Assembly (NCBI GenBank): GCA_028277945.1
Contig: JANQFH010000021.1
Coordinates: forward strand, 62,001 to 126,000
Source of the DNA: Oligoflexia bacterium
Lineage (GTDB): Bacteria; Bdellovibrionota_G; JANQFH01
Length of the DNA: 64,000 nt
Direction: 5' to 3'
A model generated the notes under the pieces. The model saw nothing but the letters and a program-made list of their open reading frames with translations. It was not told the origin of the DNA and did not search any database. The stretch's first letter is position 1. Every line of letters begins with the position of its first letter. The translations under genes were made by a program, and so were the position numbers. Below, piece by piece: positions 61,948 through 64,000 of this stretch.

Positions 61948-63768
61948 TTAGGGGCAGCTGGTGGGTGGTGCTGGATTCGGCATGACTTCCATGGAGGCGA
62001 CGATACGGTCACTGTCCGTTGCAATGGCTCCCACTGTGGTGCCATCCAACCCGCCATCCACACCACCAAAGATGAAGACAGTGCCGTTATCAAGTTGGGT
62101 TGCCGTATGTGCGAAACGTCGTTGCATCAGACGCATACTCTTCTTTGGACCTGTAGGATCGGCTGGGTTTGTTGCTGTTGCCGGAAGAAAGCAAAGGTCT
62201 GCGCCGCCATTCTCACTGAGCAGGTACTCTAAGGCATCACTCGACTGGCTGCTCTCCGTACTACCGATGCTCTCGGCTTCGCCCCCGCCGACTAACAGAT
62301 GGGTGGCAAGGTTATCCAAATTGTCTTCGTCGCTTAACATCACCTCTTCCATACCAAAGCGTGGCTGCATCATGGTCGCAGCCTCCTGTTTGGTGAAGGG
62401 TATCTGTAGGCCAACAGTAACTAGATCGTTACGTATCTCTAGTAGCGAACCACCACTGTCGTAGTAACGGCCTCCGACAAGAGCCCAGAGGTTATCTGCG
62501 AGTCGCAGAGCCGTTGCCAGGTGACGTGGTGAGTTGGCGAGATCTCCGATTTCTGGGATCACATCTAAGAGGTCGTTGCCGTAGAAGTAGATTTTGGTTT
62601 CGTAGCTTGTGTCAAGCCACTGATTGTCATTGATTCCCGATAATGCTACACCGAAATCAATTCCTGCTTCTTCAAAAGTGAAAAGGGCATGATCGGCAAG
62701 CGGTTGTGCCGTTGTACAATCAACGTCTATATTATTTAATTGTAGTGTTTCGAGATCTAAACTGAAAAAAGCACAGGAAATCGGTTCGTGCGTTGTCGGG
62801 TCCTCACCCCCAACAATGAGCAGCTCATTAGATCCAGCAAGTAGTGTCAGCCGGTGGTTGATCATAGCTTGTGGTAGCCCAACATGATTGCCGTTATCAT
62901 CGTGTAGGTAAGACATGCTGGCTGTCGCGGGATCGTAGACCTCGATACGTGTCTCATTGCCCTCGCAATTACCTTGGCCGCCAACGATGAGGACTTTATC
63001 TGCGACTGCAGGAGATAACGAAGTAGGTGGCGTAGCTGATGAAATGAACGCGGCCTGATGCTGGCTGCGTGGACAGCGTAAATTTTCCGTCGTTATCAAC
63101 GTGCTGGTTTGTGGCGCAAAATAGAGGTTTTTATCTGTAGGCTCTCCGGATTCATCATTGCCACCGGCAATAAAAACGCCTCCTGAAGGCAGCGGCGTTG
63201 CCGTGTGAAAATAACGTGCTTTTCCCGCAGCGATAGCCACTTCGTTAATGTGGTTGTCCACTAAAAATAATAGCGTGTGAGCGGTGGTGCCGTCGTCTAA
63301 AAGCTTACTTTCTGTTAAAGTGCTGCTGCCAATCCGGGCACCATTAAAGTCGATAGGAGTTGTGTTAATACAGGAGCTGGTGTCATTGAGCAGTTCAAAA
63401 CTTGCATTACTGATGTTTGCTGTCGGTAAGGCATCTACTTCAGCAGTGAGTTCTGCCTGGCCGCAGAATCCACTAGCTGTAGTTTGTACACTGCCCTCAA
63501 GTAGCAGAGTGTTGCCATCACTGAACTGCAAGTTTAGGCACGCCCACTTAGCACCGTTTAACGCTGCGCAGGGATCGGTTGCATCTATGTTGGCGAGCTT
63601 TACCTTGAAGCTTGCTGCGAGCGCATCGATTTTGAAATGAATTTCTGGAATCTTGTTGCTGGCCGTGTCATCTAATGGCTGGGAGTCACTACATCCTGTA
63701 AGTAGCAGTACTGCGATTAGGGCGGATCGCAGCCAAAGTCGTGGCTGGTCTGTTCCTTTTGTTTTCAT
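61948..63768 (-). CDS. Kelch-repeat lipoprotein
   Basis: The protein has 606 residues. Lipobox ALIAVLLLTGC followed by Ser. Residues about 25-180 are a beta domain with three cysteines. Then kelch-type motifs repeat: 'RYFHTATPLPSGGVFIAGG', DKVLIVGGQGNCEGN, SNELLIVGGEDP, LWALVGGRYYDSGGSLLEI, 'ATHLLVGGGEAES' and RRFAHTATQLDNGTVFIFGG, giving about six blades. The GxVxxxGG double-glycine core is intact. Probable outer-membrane or surface propeller; partner unknown. Its ATG overlaps the upstream stop (ATGA). Confidence 0.8.
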   Translation of the reverse strand: MKTKGTDQPRLWLRSALIAVLLLTGCSDSQPLDDTASNKIPEIHFKIDALAASFKVKLANIDATDPCAALNGAKWACLNLQFSDGNTLLLEGSVQTTASGFCGQAELTAEVDALPTANISNASFELLNDTSSCINTTPIDFNGARIGSSTLTESKLLDDGTTAHTLLFLVDNHINEVAIAAGKARYFHTATPLPSGGVFIAGGNDESGEPTDKNLYFAPQTSTLITTENLRCPRSQHQAAFISSATPPTSLSPAVADKVLIVGGQGNCEGNETRIEVYDPATASMSYLHDDNGNHVGLPQAMINHRLTLLAGSNELLIVGGEDPTTHEPISCAFFSLDLETLQLNNIDVDCTTAQPLADHALFTFEEAGIDFGVALSGINDNQWLDTSYETKIYFYGNDLLDVIPEIGDLANSPRHLATALRLADNLWALVGGRYYDSGGSLLEIRNDLVTVGLQIPFTKQEAATMMQPRFGMEEVMLSDEDNLDNLATHLLVGGGEAESIGSTESSQSSDALEYLLSENGGADLCFLPATATNPADPTGPKKSMRLMQRRFAHTATQLDNGTVFIFGGVDGGLDGTTVGAIATDSDRIVASMEVMPNPAPPTSCP

Positions 63769-64000
63769 TCGAGCGTCACCGTCGTTGTGATGGTGATAGG
63801 CCCGTCACTGCCGCCACCCCCTGATCCCGTACCACCGCTACTCGAACCACTGCCTGAGCCACTACTGCCACCTCCAACGATTGCATTGGTGGAGTCTTCA
63901 CCGCCGCCGGCGAGACTAATGGCAGCTACTGTAGCAGCCGAAGCGGCAACCCCGCCAATCAGGGTCCATAACCACCACTTTTTGGCGCGACGTTTTGGTC
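63765..64000 (-). CDS. C-terminal part of a Gly/Ser-rich membrane protein (partial)
   Basis: The frame is open to the right window edge. It reads KRRAKKWWLWTLIGG, a membrane helix (LIGGVAASAATVAAISLA), a Gly/Ser-rich linker (GGGSSGSGSGSSSGG) and a short strand ITITTTVTLE before TGA. A WW-flanked helix plus Gly-rich tail is common at the C-terminus of PEGA-domain or TPR membrane proteins in deltaproteobacteria; the missing N-terminus is needed to tell. Overlaps the start of the kelch gene by 3 bp. Confidence 0.6.
   Translation of the reverse strand, partial: PKRRAKKWWLWTLIGGVAASAATVAAISLAGGGEDSTNAIVGGGSSGSGSGSSSGGTGSGGGGSDGPITITTTVTLE

Noticed and set aside
61896-62093. N-terminal extension of the small lipoprotein into the kelch gene
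   Set aside because: The upstream part has no family or signal features and overlaps the real kelch gene; Met at 61895 gives a proper lipoprotein signal.

Overview
The window looks like chromosomal DNA of an uncultured-type Gram-negative bacterium of deltaproteobacterial grade (Myxococcota, Bdellovibrionota, Bradymonadales or a similar lineage; I cannot place it more exactly). The reasons are the many outer-membrane-type lipoproteins, PilZ and PATAN/DUF4388 proteins, a gingipain-type C25 peptidase with a C-terminal membrane anchor, System I cytochrome c maturation genes, an HpnCDE squalene pathway, and the LpoB/YcfL pair. Base composition is moderate and coding density is high, with many ATGA/GTGA/TAATG overlaps. 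TTG and GTG starts are common.

Layout. 1-5,452: tail of a probable glnE, a lipoprotein, a ChaN-like protein coupled to a PATAN/J-like/TPR protein, and a compact RiPP locus (PqqD-like recognition protein, radical SAM/SPASM enzyme, and a 56-residue Cys-containing precursor peptide). 5,449-12,518: PilZ proteins, exported proteins, a long nested hairpin element, then an lpoB / TPR lipoprotein / ycfL / beta-barrel operon for the cell envelope. 12,706-22,872: a membrane heterodisulfide-reductase-like Fe-S oxidoreductase (probable ETF:quinone type), exported helical-repeat proteins, gpsA, a truncated PfkB kinase, and fadJ-fadI for beta-oxidation. 22,980-33,387: a dense + strand run with a zinc phospholipase C-like protein, family 4 uracil-DNA glycosylase, queA-tgt-yajC-secD-secF-recJ and a GFA-domain protein. 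33,391-41,453: ddl, small and hypothetical proteins, a trypsin-like PDZ protease with a TPR partner, and a large secreted repeat protein with a metallophosphoesterase.

41,621-42,541 holds an unusual arrangement. The promoter-like region and first 30 nt of tRNA-Leu(UAA) are duplicated, and a nucleotidyltransferase plus 50-residue partner (toxin-antitoxin-like) sit between the partial and the complete tRNA copy. 42,593-51,391: a propeller lipoprotein, two MFS transporters around a Gfo/Idh/MocA oxidoreductase, and the C25 peptidase. 51,733-61,895: a long minus-strand operon reading ccmF, a hypothetical membrane protein, ccmA, ccmB, ccmC, ccmD, hpnC, hpnD, hpnE, nrnA, with translational overlaps through most of its length. 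61,948-64,000: a kelch-type lipoprotein and the C-terminus of a Gly/Ser-rich membrane protein.

Functional themes are envelope building (PBP activation, D-Ala-D-Ala, Sec translocation, squalene), respiration (cytochrome c maturation, ETF-linked Fe-S protein, beta-oxidation) and tRNA queuosine modification. The two parts most likely to be new are the RiPP locus and the tRNA-Leu-flanked nucleotidyltransferase module. There is no CRISPR array, rRNA operon, transposase or integrase in the window.
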